Position numbers and translations under genes: made by a program. Below, piece after piece: positions 6,040-6,769 of a stretch of DNA of 6,769 nucleotides. Positions within the stretch are counted from its first letter, which is position 1. Every line of letters begins with the position of its first letter. Below the pieces are notes generated by a model, which ran no database searches, had not been told where the DNA came from, and was given only the letters and a program-made list of their open reading frames with translations. The stretch is from Chloroflexota bacterium (GTDB lineage: Bacteria > Chloroflexota > Dehalococcoidia > GIF9 > UBA5629). Location: assembly GCA_016875975.1 (NCBI GenBank), contig VGOF01000079.1:1-6769 (forward strand), read 5' to 3'.

Positions 6040-6769
6040 GTGGTAAGGCTTACTTTTTACGGCGGCATAAATGAAATAGGCGGCAACAAGATACTGCTGG
6101 AAGACGGCGGCCGGAAGCTGCTGCTGGACTTCGGTTTCCCTTATAAACGGCACAAGGAGTTCTACGAAGAATACTTGAAGCCTCGCGCGGGTGCTGGCTT
6201 GCTCGACCCTCTGCGTATGGGATTACTGCCACCGCTGGAAGGGCTTTATCGGGATGACCTGGGGAAGATACAGGGGCTTTGGGAGCAGTTTCGTGATGAA
6301 CCTGCCTATCGCCGGCTTGACCATCTTGATGGCGTGCTGCTGTCACATGCCCACCTTGACCACTCCGGCCACATAGCCTTTCTCAGAGAGGACATACCGG
6401 TATATTCCACCGCAACCACAGCATTCATCGCCAAGGCGATTCAGGATTCGGGTAAGTCCGATTTCGACCAGCAGGTGTGCTACTTTGACTACAAGAAGCC
6501 GGGCGTTCCCGCTGGCTGGAAACAGGGGGCACTGCTCACCACTGATAAGAAACAGCAGCGGCAATTTTGCATTGCCGACGCTGATTTAGCATCGTTAAGC
6601 GAAGAAGCTGTCAGGTTCTGGCTCAAATCACCAGGGCAGAAACCTCTAACGCCTTGCCCCCTATCCGCTCACAGTAGCTGCAGCTTCAACCTGTGCTGTT
6701 TCCCCGTCGACCACTCCATCCCCGGCGCCTGCGCCTGGGGCATCGAGACCAGCGCCGGCTGGATTATTT
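6040..6769 (+). CDS. Beta-CASP metallo-beta-lactamase-fold nuclease, RNase J-like, 3' partial
   Basis: The frame from GTG 6040 stays open to the window end, giving 243 residues. An in-frame TGA at 6025-6027 and the absence of any other early start codon support this GTG. The N-terminus VRLTFYGGINEIGGNKILL resembles the opening of RNase J and archaeal beta-CASP nucleases. SHAHLDHSGH holds the HxHxDH metal site (His103, His105, Asp107, His108), and DHSIPGACAW (224-233, His225) matches the HSIP motif of RNase J-type enzymes. The window stops just before the expected Asp motif (usually TGD) and the beta-CASP domain. A long segment (about 32-92, with KPRAGAGLLDP and LPPLEGLYRDDL) between the first strand and the metal motif marks a subfamily other than classical RNase J. 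Five Cys (206, 214, 219, 220, 231) cluster near the third motif. The likely role is metal-dependent RNA or nucleic-acid cleavage in the cytoplasm. It is divergent from cysteine synthase, with 134 bases between starts. Confidence 0.88.
   Translation, partial: MVRLTFYGGINEIGGNKILLEDGGRKLLLDFGFPYKRHKEFYEEYLKPRAGAGLLDPLRMGLLPPLEGLYRDDLGKIQGLWEQFRDEPAYRRLDHLDGVLLSHAHLDHSGHIAFLREDIPVYSTATTAFIAKAIQDSGKSDFDQQVCYFDYKKPGVPAGWKQGALLTTDKKQQRQFCIADADLASLSEEAVRFWLKSPGQKPLTPCPLSAHSSCSFNLCCFPVDHSIPGACAWGIETSAGWII

Overview
The window looks like a piece of an anaerobic bacterial chromosome. My best guess is a member of the Chloroflexota class Dehalococcoidia or a close relative, with moderate confidence. The guess rests on an oxygen-sensitive glycyl-radical enzyme, a B12-binding radical SAM protein of the Ta0216 type, a small Cys-rich DUF3795 protein, and two families of short palindromic intergenic repeats that I remember as frequent in such genomes. 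Sigma70-like promoter boxes and one clear Shine-Dalgarno site argue for a bacterium, not an archaeon.

Layout. (1) Positions 3-1454, + strand: the C-terminal ~480 residues of a glycyl-radical enzyme, entering from outside the window. (2) Positions 1455-1822: a gene-free stretch filled mostly by palindromic repeats, one family apparently nested inside another, ending in an extended -10 promoter. (3) Positions 1823-4949, + strand: a compact three-gene group of a UbiA/MenA-type membrane prenyltransferase, the DUF3795-type Cys-rich protein (60-base gap, strong ribosome binding site) and the B12-binding radical SAM enzyme (13-base gap). This is probably one operon. (4) Positions 4982-5905, - strand: a PLP-dependent cysteine synthase, convergent with the operon. 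(5) Positions 5906-6039: a short divergent promoter region. (6) From 6040 to the window end, + strand: a GTG-initiated beta-CASP metallo-beta-lactamase-fold nuclease (RNase J-like), cut by the window edge.

How the genes may fit together. The prenyltransferase, Cys-rich protein and radical SAM enzyme are the only group with operon-like spacing. A lipid or quinone-like product that is prenylated and then modified by radical chemistry is a reasonable but unproven idea. The glycyl-radical enzyme is separated by repeats and probably has its activating enzyme outside the window. Cysteine synthase and the nuclease are housekeeping-type genes with their own promoters. Both better promoters (ubiA-like and cysteine synthase) predict transcripts with very short leaders, so leaderless or near-leaderless translation may be normal in this organism.
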